A stretch of DNA of 64,000 nt from Bin55 sp964572845. GTDB lineage: Bacteria > Pseudomonadota > Gammaproteobacteria > Pseudomonadales > Azotimanducaceae. The stretch covers positions 221,931-285,930 of the forward strand of contig CAZNFX010000005.1 in the NCBI GenBank assembly GCA_964572845.1. Reading direction: 5' to 3'. Below, one piece after another: positions 1-9,283 of the stretch. The number at the start of each line of letters is the position of its first letter. The first letter of the stretch is position 1. Below the pieces are notes generated by a model that was given only the letters and a program-made list of their open reading frames with translations, was not told the DNA's origin and made no database searches. Both the position numbers and the translations under genes were made by a program.

Positions 1-92
1 GCGACGAACAGTAGCCCCTCTGGTGTCAATACGCCGTTTGAGTAGCCACGGGGCCGATCCCAATCGTTGGGATTAATTGTTCGGTTGTCCAT
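1..92 (-). CDS. RidA-family (YjgF/enamine deaminase-like) protein, N-terminal fragment
   Basis: The gene runs off the left edge, so only about 30 codons are visible. Translation from the ATG at 92 gives MDNRTINPNDWDRP, then a stretch reading GYSNGV and GLLFVAG-like sequence, which matches the usual RidA N-terminus before the conserved GQI motif. RidA proteins hydrolyse reactive enamine/imine intermediates. The gene is last in sight of the anthranilate-CoA/kynurenine operon, 33 bases after kynU, where it would suit hydrolysis of an amino-enoyl intermediate made from 2-aminobenzoyl-CoA. The family is inferred from the N-terminus alone; the specific role is inference from context. Confidence 0.6.
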   Translation of the reverse strand, partial: MDNRTINPNDWDRPRGYSNGVLTPEGLLFV

Positions 93-125
93 GATCCATG
101 CTGCTGTACTCAGGAGCTATTGAGT

Positions 126-1322
126 TCACGTCACGGTATTCCTGACTTCGTACTTCGGTTGGCGCCAAGTCTCATCGTTCATTACTTGCTCAATGGTTTG
201 AGCAGCTCGAACCATGTCATTTTCATCGAGAAAGAGAGGCGTTATTCCAAATCTCATGATGTCCGGTTCGCGAAAGTCTCCTATGAGTCCACGATCCAAC
301 AGTGCCTGAACGACTGAATATGCATTGGAGAAGGAAAACGATACTTGCGATCCTCTCCGTTCAGGTGGACGGGGCGAGGCAAGATTCAACATTGGACAAC
401 GACTCTCCACTTCGTCAATGAACAGCTCGCTCAAGAGAATCGAACGCTTGCGAACTTCGTTCAGATTGATTCCTTGCCATATATTCAAGGCCTGCTGCAG
501 GAGTTTGAATTGCACTACGGACGGCGTACCGATGCGAAATCGCTCAACGCTGTGAACCGGATCGTATTTCAAGCTCATGGCAAAGGGACTCCTATGCCCC
601 ATCCAACCGGCAATCGCCGGATCAATGGATGTAACGATGTCGGGCCGGACGTAAATGAAAGCCGGTGCGCCAGGCCCGCCGTTGAGATACTTGTAGGTGC
701 ATCCAACGGCAAATTCGGTACGGACCTCTTCCAGTGCAAGTGGCATCGCTCCAACTGAATGGGCAAGATCCCATATCGTTAACGCGCCAACTCGATGTGC
801 CTTTTCGGTAATGCCTTTCATATCGTGCATCCGGCCTGTTCGATAGTCCACATGCGTGAGGTATACGACAGCAACTTCGTCCGTAATGCTGTCGAGTACG
901 CCCTCAGGAGGAGGTGTTTGCAACTCGTGCGACTTGTCAATCAAATCGATCAGACCCTGCGCGATGTAGAGATCCGTCGGGAAATTTCCGGCATCTGACA
1001 AGACAATCTTCCTATCGGGTCGCATTTGGAGTGCCGCTGCCAATGCTTGATAGGCTTTTATGGAAAGGGTATCGCCTGCGGATATGGAGTCTGGGGGTGC
1101 ACCCACGATCGGTGCAATCTGATTGGCCACCGTAGCAGGCAGTGACATCCATCCCGCAGTATTCCACGCACTGATTAGCTCCTTCCCCCATTCTTCTCTG
1201 ACAACTTGAGCAGCTTGATCTGCGCTGTTCCGCAAGGGCGGGCCAAGCGAGTTACCATCCAAGTAGAGAAGATCGTCGGGTAGCGAAAAGAGCTCCTTGC
1301 AGGGAAGCGACAAATTGCTCAA
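126..1322 (-). CDS. kynU: Kynureninase
   Basis: PLP-dependent hydrolase that cleaves kynurenine to anthranilate and alanine. The protein has 398 residues, close to the usual 400-420. It shows the N-terminal LYLDGNSLGPP motif, the aspartate of IWDLAHSVGA near residue 186, and the PLP lysine in CTYKYLNGGPGAP at about Lys211. The open frame extends upstream to 1553, but those codons lie inside the tryptophan dioxygenase gene. The best start is the TTG at 1322, which overlaps the upstream stop as TTGA, implying translational coupling. Its product, anthranilate, is the substrate of the ligase at 2155-3771 in the same operon. Confidence 0.93.
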   Translation of the reverse strand: MSNLSLPCKELFSLPDDLLYLDGNSLGPPLRNSADQAAQVVREEWGKELISAWNTAGWMSLPATVANQIAPIVGAPPDSISAGDTLSIKAYQALAAALQMRPDRKIVLSDAGNFPTDLYIAQGLIDLIDKSHELQTPPPEGVLDSITDEVAVVYLTHVDYRTGRMHDMKGITEKAHRVGALTIWDLAHSVGAMPLALEEVRTEFAVGCTYKYLNGGPGAPAFIYVRPDIVTSIDPAIAGWMGHRSPFAMSLKYDPVHSVERFRIGTPSVVQFKLLQQALNIWQGINLNEVRKRSILLSELFIDEVESRCPMLNLASPRPPERRGSQVSFSFSNAYSVVQALLDRGLIGDFREPDIMRFGITPLFLDENDMVRAAQTIEQVMNDETWRQPKYEVRNTVT

Positions 1323-2158
1323 AGTTCGCTCCGTACCCGCCAGAGTTCTGGAAAAAGAACAACGTTGAGTCGTTGCATCAGCAGAGGCACTCCTGATGTG
1401 CCGCCAGTGCCTCGCTTGTAGCCTATGACTCGTTCGACAGTAGTCACGTGATTGAATCGCCATCGTCGAAAGTAGTCTTCCAAATCGATGAGCTTCTCCG
1501 CCAGCTCGTACAGTTGCCAATGCCTCGCGGTATTCTGGTAAACCAATTGCCAATGCTCTTGGATGCTGGGATCGAGCTTGTGAGGCTGTCGCAACTGTGG
1601 AGCAGGCATCGCTGAAGTGTCGCCGTCTAAGGATTGGTAGAGCACACGAACTGCTGAATCATAGATGCTTGGACGATCCAGCTCACCATTGAGCTCCTGC
1701 AAACACTTGGGAGATTTCTCGTGGATCTTGAGCATTTCGACGTTGCGATTTCCAAGCATAAATTCGATCATGCGATACTGAAAGGACTGAAGACCGGACG
1801 AGGTCCCAAGCGCTTCGCGGAACATCGTGTACTCGCTAGGGGTCATCGTTCGCAACACATCCCAAGCACCGTTCAATTGATCGAAGATTCGTGCCACGCG
1901 ACTAAGCACCTTGAAGGCCGACTCTAACTCCCTGTCTTGAATATCGTTCCTTGCTCTGGCAAGTTCGTGAATGACCAATTTCATCCACAATTCTGTAGTT
2001 TGATGCTGAATGATGAACAGCATTTCATCATGTGCTGAAGTCAGGGGCTGTTGGGCGGAAAGAAGGGCTTCGAGGTTAAGCAAATCGCTATAGGTTCGTT
2101 CCGCGCTGTTATCCAAACGCTGGGGCCAATCTACTTCTCCTTCACCTGCACTGCTCAT
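1319..2158 (-). CDS. kynA: Tryptophan 2,3-dioxygenase
   Basis: Heme dioxygenase that opens the indole ring of L-tryptophan to N-formylkynurenine, the first step of the kynurenine pathway. The protein has 279 residues, the normal bacterial length. It carries the typical N-terminal block TYSDLLNLEALLSAQQ, then AHDEMLFIIQHQTTELWMK, and later PSEYTMFREALG and GTGGTSGVPLL near the C-terminus, where the heme-ligand histidine and substrate loop reside in this family. The start ATG at 2158 overlaps the stop of the upstream ligase (ATGA), and its own stop overlaps the kynU TTG. The three genes are therefore tightly coupled. Confidence 0.95.
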   Translation of the reverse strand: MSSAGEGEVDWPQRLDNSAERTYSDLLNLEALLSAQQPLTSAHDEMLFIIQHQTTELWMKLVIHELARARNDIQDRELESAFKVLSRVARIFDQLNGAWDVLRTMTPSEYTMFREALGTSSGLQSFQYRMIEFMLGNRNVEMLKIHEKSPKCLQELNGELDRPSIYDSAVRVLYQSLDGDTSAMPAPQLRQPHKLDPSIQEHWQLVYQNTARHWQLYELAEKLIDLEDYFRRWRFNHVTTVERVIGYKRGTGGTSGVPLLMQRLNVVLFPELWRVRSEL

Positions 2159-3771
2159 GTCTCTGCTCGCAGTCGAAATCGCTGGACCTTTCCTGTTGCA
2201 GTTTTGGGCAAGGCATCGGCAAACACCACGGACCTTGGGTACTTGTACGGTGCGATTGCCGCCTTTACATGATCCTGCAATGACTCAACCATGGACTCGT
2301 TCGGTTCGTGGTTGCCGTCAAGTACAACGTGCGCCTGCACGATAGAACCTCGGGCCTCGTCCGGCACTCCAATTACCGCGCATTCAGCTACTGCCGAATG
2401 CGAAAGTAAAGCTGCCTCGACTTCGGGACCAGCAATGTTGTAACCCGAAGAAATGATCATGTCGTCGTTCCTGGCAGCAAAGTGGAAGTATCCGTTCTCG
2501 TCCACAGAGAAAGCATCTCCAGAGATGTTCCATCCGTCTTGCACGTACTCGCTTTGGCGATCACCACGTAAGTAGCGACAACCGGTTGGGCCTTTAATTG
2601 CCAGTCTGCCCGTAGTTCCTGGTCCCACGTCTTTGCCTTCCATATCCACTACCTTTGCTTGGTAGCCCGAAACTGGCTTACCTGTGCAAGCGCTCCTGTG
2701 GTCGTTGATTCTGTTGCTGATAAAGATATGCAGAAGCTCGGTTGTACCGATCCCATCCAGAATAGGTTTGCCTGTCTTTGCAATCCACTCGTCGTAGATA
2801 GGACTGGGTAGCGTCTCGCCTGCGGACACCGCAATGCGCAAAGAGGAGACATCATGCTGCTGCAGAGACTGCAGAACGACTCGATACGCAGTGGGGGCTG
2901 TGAAACAAATGGTCGCGCGATGCTTCTCGATGAATTCTCCCATCATTGGTGGTGGAGCTGCGTCAAGCAATACCGCACTTGCGCCGAAACGAAGCGGAAA
3001 AATTGCCAATCCTCCTAGTCCGAACGTAAATGCCAACGGAGGCGAGCCGATAAACACATCGTTGGACTTAACCTCCAACACCTCTCTCGCGTAGCCATCG
3101 GCGATGCAGAGCAAATCTCTGTGAAAATGCATTGTTGCTTTAGGCTCACCCGTCGATCCAGAGGTAAATGCAAGCAGGGCGACGTCATCTTGCGACGTTG
3201 CAACAGCGTCGAAGCTCCGAGGTTTCGCCAACGCAAGGCGATCCAATTCTGCGTCATGCAATGCGGTTCCATCGAAGTCCACTACAGTCTTTAGACACGA
3301 GCTCTTCTCTTTGCATTCAGCAAGTTCGTCCATTAGTCTCGCATCGCAAAGTGCGTGGGTAATCTCTGCCTTCTCGACATATTTGAGAAGTTCGGCAGCG
3401 CGAAGCATTGGCATGGTGTTGACTGCTACGGCTCCGACTTTGGTAACGGCGAGCCAGCACGCTACGAACGCTGGATTGTTGGCGGACCGGATCAATACAC
3501 GATTCCCCGGTCGTACTCCTAAATCGTCGACTAGGGCATGGGCCAATTGGCTTGTCCACTCGCTGAGCTCCCGATAGGTTCGCTGACGACCGATGCCTGC
3601 CAGTGCCACGTTGTCACCAAACCCCTTCTTGACCATTTCATCTGAGAGTTCAGTTGCTGCATTCAAGCGCTCCGGGTACTGAAACCGGCCGAGCAATAGG
3701 TCTGGCCAAGCATCTAGAGAGGGCAGATTGTCTCGTGCAAACGTGTCGATGTGTGCAGACGGTCTAAGCAT
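2155..3771 (-). CDS. 2-aminobenzoate (anthranilate)-CoA ligase, benzoate-CoA ligase family
   Basis: Adenylate-forming acyl-CoA synthetase of about 538 residues. Visible signatures are the P-loop-like LAFTSGSTGEPKATMHFH, the A5 motif DGIGTTELLHIFIS, the hinge region DDMIISSGYNIAGPEVE and the catalytic lysine in LPKTATGKVQRF near the end. The family includes benzoate, 2-aminobenzoate and related CoA ligases. Its position between a 2-aminobenzoyl-CoA monooxygenase/reductase and the kynurenine genes makes anthranilate the likely substrate. I prefer the ATG at 3771, preceded by GAGG, over the in-frame GTG at 3777. A 184-base gap separates it from the upstream hydratase, so a second promoter there is possible. 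Confidence 0.88.
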   Translation of the reverse strand: MLRPSAHIDTFARDNLPSLDAWPDLLLGRFQYPERLNAATELSDEMVKKGFGDNVALAGIGRQRTYRELSEWTSQLAHALVDDLGVRPGNRVLIRSANNPAFVACWLAVTKVGAVAVNTMPMLRAAELLKYVEKAEITHALCDARLMDELAECKEKSSCLKTVVDFDGTALHDAELDRLALAKPRSFDAVATSQDDVALLAFTSGSTGEPKATMHFHRDLLCIADGYAREVLEVKSNDVFIGSPPLAFTFGLGGLAIFPLRFGASAVLLDAAPPPMMGEFIEKHRATICFTAPTAYRVVLQSLQQHDVSSLRIAVSAGETLPSPIYDEWIAKTGKPILDGIGTTELLHIFISNRINDHRSACTGKPVSGYQAKVVDMEGKDVGPGTTGRLAIKGPTGCRYLRGDRQSEYVQDGWNISGDAFSVDENGYFHFAARNDDMIISSGYNIAGPEVEAALLSHSAVAECAVIGVPDEARGSIVQAHVVLDGNHEPNESMVESLQDHVKAAIAPYKYPRSVVFADALPKTATGKVQRFRLRAET

Positions 3772-3955
3772 GGGCACCTCGCATGAGAAATTGAAGCTTA
3801 GGTTGGGTCACGATTTGAACACTTCTTGTAGACGACATGCTATTGGAGATGGTTGGATGGCACTGTATACGACTGGATTGTTCAACGTAGCTCCTGCCCT
3901 CATTGAAGCCAGTTGATTGGGAAGCGTAGGGCGGAATCTGAAGTTGCACAACCTT

Positions 3956-4786
3956 CTAGTCTCCATGAAACACGGGGCGTTCTTTCACGAGGAACGCTTG
4001 ATACGCACGTGTGAAGTCTTCGGTTTGCATGCAGATTGCCTGCGCCTGAGCTTCTGACTCGATGGCTTGCTCCAAGGACATTGACCATTCTTGGGCAAGC
4101 ATAGTCTTTGTCATCATGTTTGCGAATCCTGGTCCTTCGGCAAGTCTTGCTGCCAGCTGCGATGCTTCATTCTCAAGTTCCGCACTGGTAACTACGCGAT
4201 TGAAAAAACCCCACTCTGCACCTTCCTCGGCAGACATCGTCCTACCAAGAAGCAGCAGTTCAGCTGCACGTCCTTGACCAACGATGCGTGGCAGCATGGC
4301 GCACGCACCCATGTCGCAGCCTGCTAATCCCACTCGATTGAAGAGAAAAGCGACTCTTGCTTCCGGTGTAGCTATACGTAGATCTGAAGCCATGGCGATA
4401 ATCGCTCCTGCTCCCGCACAAATTCCATCCACCGCTGCAATTATTGGGGTTCCGCAATTCAACATGGCTTTTACTAGATCGCCTGTCATTCGGGTGAACT
4501 TCAAGAGTCGCGATGTGTTCATATCGGTGAGAGGACCGATGATTTCGTGAACATCTCCGCCCGAACAGAAGTTCCCTTCATTCGAAAGCAGAATTACGGC
4601 ATCGACACCGTCATCGTTGCGTAGCTCGTGGAACCAATCTCTCAGTTCGGCGTAGCTTTCAAATGTCAAAGGGTTCTTGCGTTCGGGACGCTTCAATGAA
4701 ATGCGCGCCACACCCTCGACGATTGAGCATGTGAAATGTTCTGGTTTTGCAGAGACTGACACCGTACCTACCCTTTTGGGACACAT
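3956..4786 (-). CDS. Enoyl-CoA hydratase/isomerase family protein
   Basis: Crotonase-fold protein of 276 residues. It shows the oxyanion-hole segments NFCSGGDVHE and DGICAGAGAIIAMASDLRIA, followed by FLFNRVGLAGCDMGA and the usual C-terminal helices. The first acidic catalytic position is replaced, because CDMGACAMLP stands where many hydratases have PE or GG-rich residues, so the exact chemistry is uncertain. It lies 31 bases downstream of the SDR gene in the operon led by the 2-aminobenzoyl-CoA enzyme. It probably hydrates or hydrolytically opens the alicyclic CoA thioester after ring reduction. Family assignment is firm; the substrate is inferred. Confidence 0.85.
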   Translation of the reverse strand: MCPKRVGTVSVSAKPEHFTCSIVEGVARISLKRPERKNPLTFESYAELRDWFHELRNDDGVDAVILLSNEGNFCSGGDVHEIIGPLTDMNTSRLLKFTRMTGDLVKAMLNCGTPIIAAVDGICAGAGAIIAMASDLRIATPEARVAFLFNRVGLAGCDMGACAMLPRIVGQGRAAELLLLGRTMSAEEGAEWGFFNRVVTSAELENEASQLAARLAEGPGFANMMTKTMLAQEWSMSLEQAIESEAQAQAICMQTEDFTRAYQAFLVKERPVFHGD

Positions 4787-4817
4787 TTGCGACTAGTTGA
4801 GTGTAGAAGATGTTGGC

Positions 4818-5561
4818 TTAAATCGGTCCGCCAGAAACGCAGAGCGCTTGTCCATTCACTGACGAAGCGGAATCAGAGCACAGCCACTCTACGGTCGCCG
4901 CGACCTCAGTTGGTTCGATAAACCTCTGCTGAGGATTGGTTTCGAGCAGCGTCTGCTTCGCTTCGCTTGTTGACATTCCCGTCTTGCTTTGGATGTTTTC
5001 CAAGGTGCGGTCCAAAAGTGGCGTACGAGTGTATCCCGGACAGACGGCATTGACCGTAACGCCAGTGTGTGCCATTTCAATTGCGACCGAACGAGTCAAG
5101 CCGATTACTGCGTGTTTTGCGGCGCAATACGCCGAAACATAGGGAAAGCCCCTCAATCCCGCCGTCGAAGCAATTGCAATCAGGCGTCCCCAATTTGCGG
5201 TTCTCATGTCTTGCAGTGCAGTTTGCCAAGTATTGAACACACCTACAACGTTAACGGAAAGCATTCGTTCGAATAGTGACGTATCGGTCTTGCCAAATGG
5301 TTCGCTGCTTGCCGCCCCCGCGTTTGCAACGACGATTTCTATGGGTCCCTGCTCGGCTCGGGCGGCAGCGTACGCTGCGACTACCTGAGTTGAATCGCTT
5401 ACGTCACACACGACATAACGCAACTGCTGAGCTCTTAGGGTCTCCTCGGTGCGGCCCATGATGGTCACCTTTGCTCCAGAGTGGGCGAGTGTCTGAGCGA
5501 TTGACGCGCCAATCCCCGTTCCGCCCCCTGTTACGACGGCGTGCTTTCCTTCAATCGTCAT
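4818..5561 (-). CDS. SDR-family NAD(P)-dependent dehydrogenase (3-hydroxyacyl-CoA type)
   Basis: Classical short-chain dehydrogenase of 247 residues. It has the cofactor motif VVTGGGTGIGAS at residues 9-20, NAG at 80-82, the catalytic serine near 132 (IASTAG) and the YCAAK motif with Tyr145 and Lys149. The C-terminus ends VSGGPI, common in hydroxyacyl-CoA or hydroxybutyrate dehydrogenases. Its ATG overlaps the stop of the upstream monooxygenase/reductase (ATGA). In the predicted pathway it would oxidise a hydroxyacyl-CoA intermediate derived from 2-aminobenzoyl-CoA. The substrate is inferred from neighbours. Confidence 0.88.
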   Translation of the reverse strand: MTIEGKHAVVTGGGTGIGASIAQTLAHSGAKVTIMGRTEETLRAQQLRYVVCDVSDSTQVVAAYAAARAEQGPIEIVVANAGAASSEPFGKTDTSLFERMLSVNVVGVFNTWQTALQDMRTANWGRLIAIASTAGLRGFPYVSAYCAAKHAVIGLTRSVAIEMAHTGVTVNAVCPGYTRTPLLDRTLENIQSKTGMSTSEAKQTLLETNPQQRFIEPTEVAATVEWLCSDSASSVNGQALCVSGGPI

Positions 5562-7852
5562 ACTTCGTTGTTCATTTCAATTTCTCGGTCCGCCAAACGC
5601 CAATATTGATCGCGTCCCTGCAGATAGGGCGACGGCCAGGTCTCTTCGCGGTCGCCAAGCTCGGTTGCCGTGTGAAGTGTCCAATAGGGATCGGTCAAGT
5701 GAGGGCGACCGAGGCACACGAGATCGGCTCGACCAGCCAGAAGAATGGAATTGACGTGATCGGCTTCGTAGATATTTCCGACTGCGATGGTCTTGATGCC
5801 GCCGTCATTGCGAATGCGATCGGAAAATGGCGTCTGGAACATCCGACCGTAAACGGGTTCGGCGTCCGTTGTTGTTTGGCCAGCGGATACATTTATGATG
5901 TCGGCGCCCGCACGTGTTAAAAGTCTCGCTATTTCCACCGAGTCCTCGGCGGTTACTCCCTTGGGTCCAATCCAATCGGTTGCAGATATACGCACAGAAA
6001 TGGGTTTGTGATCCGGCCACACTTTACGCATTGCCTCTAGAACCTCCATTGGATAGCGCATACGGTTTCTTAAGCAGCCGCCGTACTTGTCCGAGCGTGT
6101 GTTGGATATAGGAGATATGAAAGACGAGATGAAATATCCGTGAGCTGCGTGCAGCTCCACCATGTCGAATCCTGCTGCTTCTGCCATTTCCACGGCTGAA
6201 ACGAACTGATCCTTGATTACGTCTAACTCTTCCTGCGAGGCGGCACGCGGAATTGAATTATTCTCCGTCCATGGAATCGACGACGCAGAAACCACCTCCC
6301 AATTTCCATCGGGCAAGGGTTCGTCCATACCTTCCCAACCGATGCGCGTCGAACCTTTGCGACCCGAATGTCCAATCTGGCTGCAAATCTTCGCATCCGT
6401 CTCGTTGTGCACGAAATCTGTGAGACGCGCCCATGCTTCAAGGTGATCGTCCGCATAGAGCCCGGGACAACCCAAGGTGATTCGCCCGGTGTCGGATACA
6501 CAGGTCATTTCGGTGTAGACCAATGCAGCTCCGCCTTTAGCTCGTTCTCCGTAATGAACTAGGTGCCAGTCGGTAGGGCAACCGTTCTCTGCCTTGTACT
6601 GGGCCATTGGCGAAACAACAATGCGATTTTTCAGTTCCATGTCACGCAACCTGAATGGTGCAAACATGGGTGGACGCACTCGAGCCGTAGGTGGCATCCC
6701 GGCTTGTTCTTGAAACCATTGTTCCGCCGACTTCAGCCAATGAGAGTCGCGTTCTCGTAGGTTCTCGTGGCTTATGCGCTGGCTTCGAGTAAGCAGTGAG
6801 TAATTCAGTTGAACGGGATCGAGTCGAAGGTATCTCTCTACATTCTCAAACCATTCGACCGAGTTTCGAGCCGCTGACTGTAGCCGCAAGACTTCCAATC
6901 GCCTTGCTTCCTCATACTTGACGAGTGCAGATCCAAGATCTTGCTCAGCGTGCAGATAGCCCGCTAGAGCAATTGCGGATTCCAAGGCAAGCTTTGTGCC
7001 CGAACCTATTGAGAAGTGGGCTGTCGCGGCCGCGTCTCCCAAGAGCACGATATTTTCGTGGCTCCATTTCTCGCACAACACGCGCGGAAATCGTATCCAA
7101 GCGGATCCTTGAATGTGATCGGAATTTGAGAGCAAGGAATGCCCGTCGAGGTGATTCGCAAAAATCCGTTCGCAAATACTGATGCTCTCCTGTTGGCTGA
7201 GGTCTGCGAACCCAATCGCCTCAAACGTTTCGTGCGAGCACTCGACGATGAATGTTGCTGTGTCGGCGTCAAATTGATAGGCGTGTGCCCATACCCAACC
7301 GAATTCTGTTTCTTCGAAGATGAACGTAAAAGCATCGTCGAAGTTTTGGTGTGTGCCGAGCCAGACGAAATGGCAAAGTCGTTCGTCGATCTGAGGATTG
7401 AAAGAAAATTCAAACTCGTTGCGGGTTCGCGAATTCAATCCGTCGCTAGCTATTACCAAATCGTAGTCGCTGGCGTAATCGAGAGCGCTTCGCACCTCAG
7501 TCTCAAATTGCATTTCGATACCAAGTTCGCGAGCTCTATCTTGCAGAATGTTCAGCAGTTTCTTACGTCCGATTCCACAGAATCCATGGCCAGAAGACAA
7601 AAGCCTTTGGCCCTGATAGTGCAAAGCGATGTCGTCCCAATACGCGAAGTGTTGGCGTATCAACGACTCGCTGACCGGATCGTTTTGCTTGAGGTTAGTG
7701 AGCGTGTCGTCAGATAGAACAACGCCCCAACCGAACGTATCATTGGGTTTGTTCCTTTCAACGACCAAGACTTCGTGCTTTGGGTCCCGAAGTTTCATAC
7801 AGATGGCGGAATACAGACCTCCTGGTCCGCCACCCAAACACGCAATCCGCAT
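5558..7852 (-). CDS. 2-aminobenzoyl-CoA monooxygenase/reductase-like (salicylyl-CoA 5-hydroxylase/oxidoreductase fusion)
   Basis: Two-domain flavoprotein of 764 residues. The N-terminal half is a PHBH-type FAD monooxygenase with CLGGGPGGLYSA at residues 5-16 and the FAD motif VLLGDAAATAHFSIGSGTK near 270-290. The C-terminal half, from about residue 390, is an old-yellow-enzyme-type FMN reductase with PFRLRDMELKNRIVVSPM, QIGHSGRKGS and VELHAAHGYF. This fusion is known for 2-aminobenzoyl-CoA monooxygenase/reductase, which hydroxylates and dearomatises 2-aminobenzoyl-CoA, and for annotated salicylyl-CoA 5-hydroxylases. The CoA ligase and kynureninase downstream favour anthraniloyl-CoA. It is the first gene of the operon and is transcribed divergently from the hydrolase at 8026. 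Confidence 0.9.
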   Translation of the reverse strand: MRIACLGGGPGGLYSAICMKLRDPKHEVLVVERNKPNDTFGWGVVLSDDTLTNLKQNDPVSESLIRQHFAYWDDIALHYQGQRLLSSGHGFCGIGRKKLLNILQDRARELGIEMQFETEVRSALDYASDYDLVIASDGLNSRTRNEFEFSFNPQIDERLCHFVWLGTHQNFDDAFTFIFEETEFGWVWAHAYQFDADTATFIVECSHETFEAIGFADLSQQESISICERIFANHLDGHSLLSNSDHIQGSAWIRFPRVLCEKWSHENIVLLGDAAATAHFSIGSGTKLALESAIALAGYLHAEQDLGSALVKYEEARRLEVLRLQSAARNSVEWFENVERYLRLDPVQLNYSLLTRSQRISHENLRERDSHWLKSAEQWFQEQAGMPPTARVRPPMFAPFRLRDMELKNRIVVSPMAQYKAENGCPTDWHLVHYGERAKGGAALVYTEMTCVSDTGRITLGCPGLYADDHLEAWARLTDFVHNETDAKICSQIGHSGRKGSTRIGWEGMDEPLPDGNWEVVSASSIPWTENNSIPRAASQEELDVIKDQFVSAVEMAEAAGFDMVELHAAHGYFISSFISPISNTRSDKYGGCLRNRMRYPMEVLEAMRKVWPDHKPISVRISATDWIGPKGVTAEDSVEIARLLTRAGADIINVSAGQTTTDAEPVYGRMFQTPFSDRIRNDGGIKTIAVGNIYEADHVNSILLAGRADLVCLGRPHLTDPYWTLHTATELGDREETWPSPYLQGRDQYWRLADREIEMNNEV

Positions 7853-8025
7853 GTCACCGAATTTCTTTACAGAATGTGCAAAGTGATGAGGGCTACTGTT
7901 GCCTCACATCGTCACGACATTCTAGACTGTAGGCCTTTGGAGCAATTGGGACGTCTACAACCAATGTCGTACGTACTTGTCGAAGATCGAGGCAGCGATC
8001 AGGCTATGATGGGACGGTCGTAGCA

Positions 8026-8838
8026 ATGACGATCAACTGGGATGACGAGTTCTCGAACGCCGCGTACATAAAGAACGGCTCGTTATATCCGTCGATTTGG
8101 AAAAACCGAGCTAGTGAGTTTGCTACGACTCACGAAAGCGCGGACATCGACCGGCCTTACGGAACTCATCCGCGTCAGAAGTGCGATCTGTTTCACCCGC
8201 AAACGCCTAGTCGTGGCTTGGTTTGCTATGTGCATGGCGGATTCTGGATAGAGTTTGACAAGTCGTATTGGTCTCACTTGGCTCGGGGGCTTTGCAGTCT
8301 GGGATGGTCTGTTGCGGTACCTAGCTATGTGCTGGCTCCCCAAGTTCGAATCTCTGAGATCACACAAATGATTGCACAGGCAATTCAGTGCTGCGCCAAT
8401 TGGGTTGATGGACCGATTCTTCTAGTTGGGCACTCAGCAGGCGGGCACCTAGTAACGAGAATGGTGTGTTCAGACTCTCCATTGGAGCGAAGCGCAAGGG
8501 ATCGAGTAAGGACGGTTGTAACAATTAGCGGACTCCATGATTTGCGCAATTTGCTCAAGACAGAAATGAATGAGCAACTGCAATTGGATAGGAACGAAGC
8601 TATTTTGGAAAGTCCCGCTCTGCTCGAACCAGATACATCGGCAGATGTGGTCTGCTGGGTGGGATCTTTGGAGCGACCGGAGTTCATTCGTCAATCCAAA
8701 TTGCTTCGGAGAGTGTGGAGAGCCCACATTTCTGGAATTCAGCTTGAAATCGAAGTTGGCCGACACCACTTTGACGTGATTGAATCTATGGAAGACCCAG
8801 CTAGTCGTTTGGTGCGGGTGATCGATGGCGCTGACTAG
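8026..8838 (+). CDS. Alpha/beta hydrolase, probable kynurenine formamidase
   Basis: Protein of 270 residues with an alpha/beta-hydrolase fold. It has the oxyanion motif VHGGFWIEFDKSYWSHLA near residues 70-85, the nucleophile elbow VGHSAGGHL near 140, and a late histidine in EVGRHHFDVIE near 250. The HGGxW plus GHSAGG combination fits the esterase/lipase-like kynurenine formamidases that convert N-formylkynurenine to kynurenine, distinct from the metal-dependent KynB family. It is divergent from the operon that contains kynA and kynU and would supply the missing step between them. The substrate is inferred from context. Confidence 0.75.
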   Translation: MTINWDDEFSNAAYIKNGSLYPSIWKNRASEFATTHESADIDRPYGTHPRQKCDLFHPQTPSRGLVCYVHGGFWIEFDKSYWSHLARGLCSLGWSVAVPSYVLAPQVRISEITQMIAQAIQCCANWVDGPILLVGHSAGGHLVTRMVCSDSPLERSARDRVRTVVTISGLHDLRNLLKTEMNEQLQLDRNEAILESPALLEPDTSADVVCWVGSLERPEFIRQSKLLRRVWRAHISGIQLEIEVGRHHFDVIESMEDPASRLVRVIDGAD

Positions 8839-9015
8839 ATTGTCTTTGAGCAACAAGAACCGACGCTATGACGCAACTCGCTCGAGTGCGGCTTACATAC
8901 AAATAAGTTCACACGATTCAAGAGAGTCATGGCAATCGTCGCCATTAGAAAATCCCTCGCTTTGGAGAATCGCTATTAGGGTAGGATTAGATGTCGGTCG
9001 ACCAGTCAAACAAGC

Positions 9016-9267
9016 ATGAAAGACAGACTAGTTCTGTATCAAGATCCGTATTGCCCCTTTTGCCGACGTGTCACGGACTTTCTCGAGGAAAGTAATCACG
9101 TCCTTCCCGTGCGAGACATCATGCGCGATAGAGATGCATACAAAGAACTGATACGAGGCGGAGGTCGAGGAACCGTGCCCTGTCTTCGTATTACATTGGA
9201 AGACGGGAAGCACAAGTGGATGTACGAGTCGCTCGACATCATTGATTTCTTGAGGAAAGAAATCTGA
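9016..9267 (+). CDS. Glutaredoxin/GST N-terminal-domain mini-protein
   Basis: Protein of 83 residues with a single thioredoxin-fold domain. CPFC lies at about residues 12-15, the cis-proline motif is GTVPCL, and the glutathione-binding-like segment is YESLDIIDFL near the C-terminus. There is no C-terminal helical GST domain. The arrangement resembles small glutaredoxin-like proteins with a GST N-terminal domain. It sits 177 bases after the formamidase-like gene and converges with the phosphotransferase gene at 9284. The partner and substrate are unknown. Confidence 0.75.
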   Translation: MKDRLVLYQDPYCPFCRRVTDFLEESNHVLPVRDIMRDRDAYKELIRGGGRGTVPCLRITLEDGKHKWMYESLDIIDFLRKEI

Positions 9268-9283
9268 ATTGCTTGGTTGGGGT

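Noticed and set aside
3764..3949. 61-codon frame between the enoyl-CoA hydratase and CoA ligase genes
   Set aside because: Composition is not protein-like and it runs into the ligase start in another frame.
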